Assembly: GCA_017421885.1 (NCBI GenBank)
Contig: JAFOHJ010000204.1
Span: 1 to 7,071 of the forward strand
From: Clostridia bacterium
Lineage (GTDB): Bacteria > Bacillota_A > Clostridia > Oscillospirales > Butyricicoccaceae
DNA length: 7,071 nt
Reading direction: 5' to 3'
Shown in pieces: positions 6,899 through 7,071 of the stretch; the first letter of the stretch is position 1; each line of letters starts with the position of its first letter. Position numbers and translations under genes: made by a program. The notes below the pieces were generated by a model that saw only the letters and a list, made by a program, of their open reading frames with translations, was not told the DNA's origin and ran no database searches.

Positions 6899-6946
6899 GT
6901 GATGCTTGGAGATGGTTAGGGGGAATATGACCATATATGGGCATTT

Positions 6947-7020
6947 GCGGGCGAGCACTGCTCGCCCCTACAGATATCTGATGGGAAATCACCCTGTAGG
7001 GGCGTGCATTGCACGCCCGC
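6947..7020. repeat. Paired-hairpin intergenic repeat
   Basis: Two 26-base arms, 6947-6972 and 6995-7020, are inverted copies matching at 23 of 26 positions. Each arm also folds on itself: GGGCGAGC/GCTCGCCC (6949-6956/6960-6967) and GGGCGTGC/GCACGCCC (7000-7007/7011-7018). The A-T to T-A difference in the two stems is compensatory. The 22-base centre includes the 10-base palindrome CAGATATCTG overlapping its left edge (6971-6980). The motif TGTAGGGGCG...CGCCCGC resembles a dispersed intergenic repeat I recall from gut Clostridia. No coding content is seen between 6899 and the window end. Confidence 0.7.
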
Positions 7021-7071
7021 TGATATCTACCCTCTGAGTGCCCTTCAGGGTAAAGTGCCCTTGGGGTATTC

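Noticed and set aside
7037..7062. Direct repeat AGTGCCCTT at 7037-7045 and 7054-7062 near the window end
   Set aside because: Only two 9-base copies with no flanking structure to interpret; not enough for a CRISPR, an iteron array or an attachment site.

Overview
All genes in this window lie on the + strand. It looks like the chromosome of a Gram-positive, probably spore-forming Clostridia species (Oscillospirales/Ruminococcaceae-like). The evidence is a fairly GC-rich genome with strong AGGAGG-type ribosome binding sites, a recognisable sigma-A promoter, a TepA-type ClpP-fold protease of the kind found in Firmicutes, and two intergenic palindromic repeats that resemble elements I recall from gut Clostridia. 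The assignment is inferred from style and gene content, not from a marker gene search.

Left part (1-3446): the 3' portion of prfA (release factor 1) is followed after 33 bases by one long reading frame that joins a complete Sua5/TsaC-type threonylcarbamoyl-AMP synthase to a complete dephospho-CoA kinase (CoaE). An intrinsic terminator follows. Its 3' arm contains the only good ribosome binding site for the next gene, a TepA-like protease that apparently starts with TTG. A 59-codon gene of unknown function overlaps the end of tepA and has a very good ribosome binding site of its own.

Middle part (3447-4953): a long hairpin, then a near-consensus sigma-A promoter driving a UlaG-like metallo-beta-lactamase-fold hydrolase. 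After it comes a MITE-like palindromic element of about 143 bp, then a small VOC/glyoxalase-family gene ending in a good intrinsic terminator.

Right part (4954-7071): a probable two-gene operon encodes a metal-dependent amidohydrolase of the prolidase / imidazolonepropionase-like group (GTG start) and an aspartate/glutamate racemase-family enzyme. It closes with a perfect 14-bp-stem intrinsic terminator. The last 170 bases hold no gene but carry a second repeat, made of two related hairpins facing each other.

Functionally, the left genes are housekeeping (translation termination, tRNA t6A modification, CoA synthesis), and the right genes suggest small peptide or D-amino-acid turnover. No mobile-element coding gene, CRISPR array, rRNA or tRNA was seen. 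The most unusual features are the Sua5-CoaE fusion and the terminator that overlaps the tepA start.
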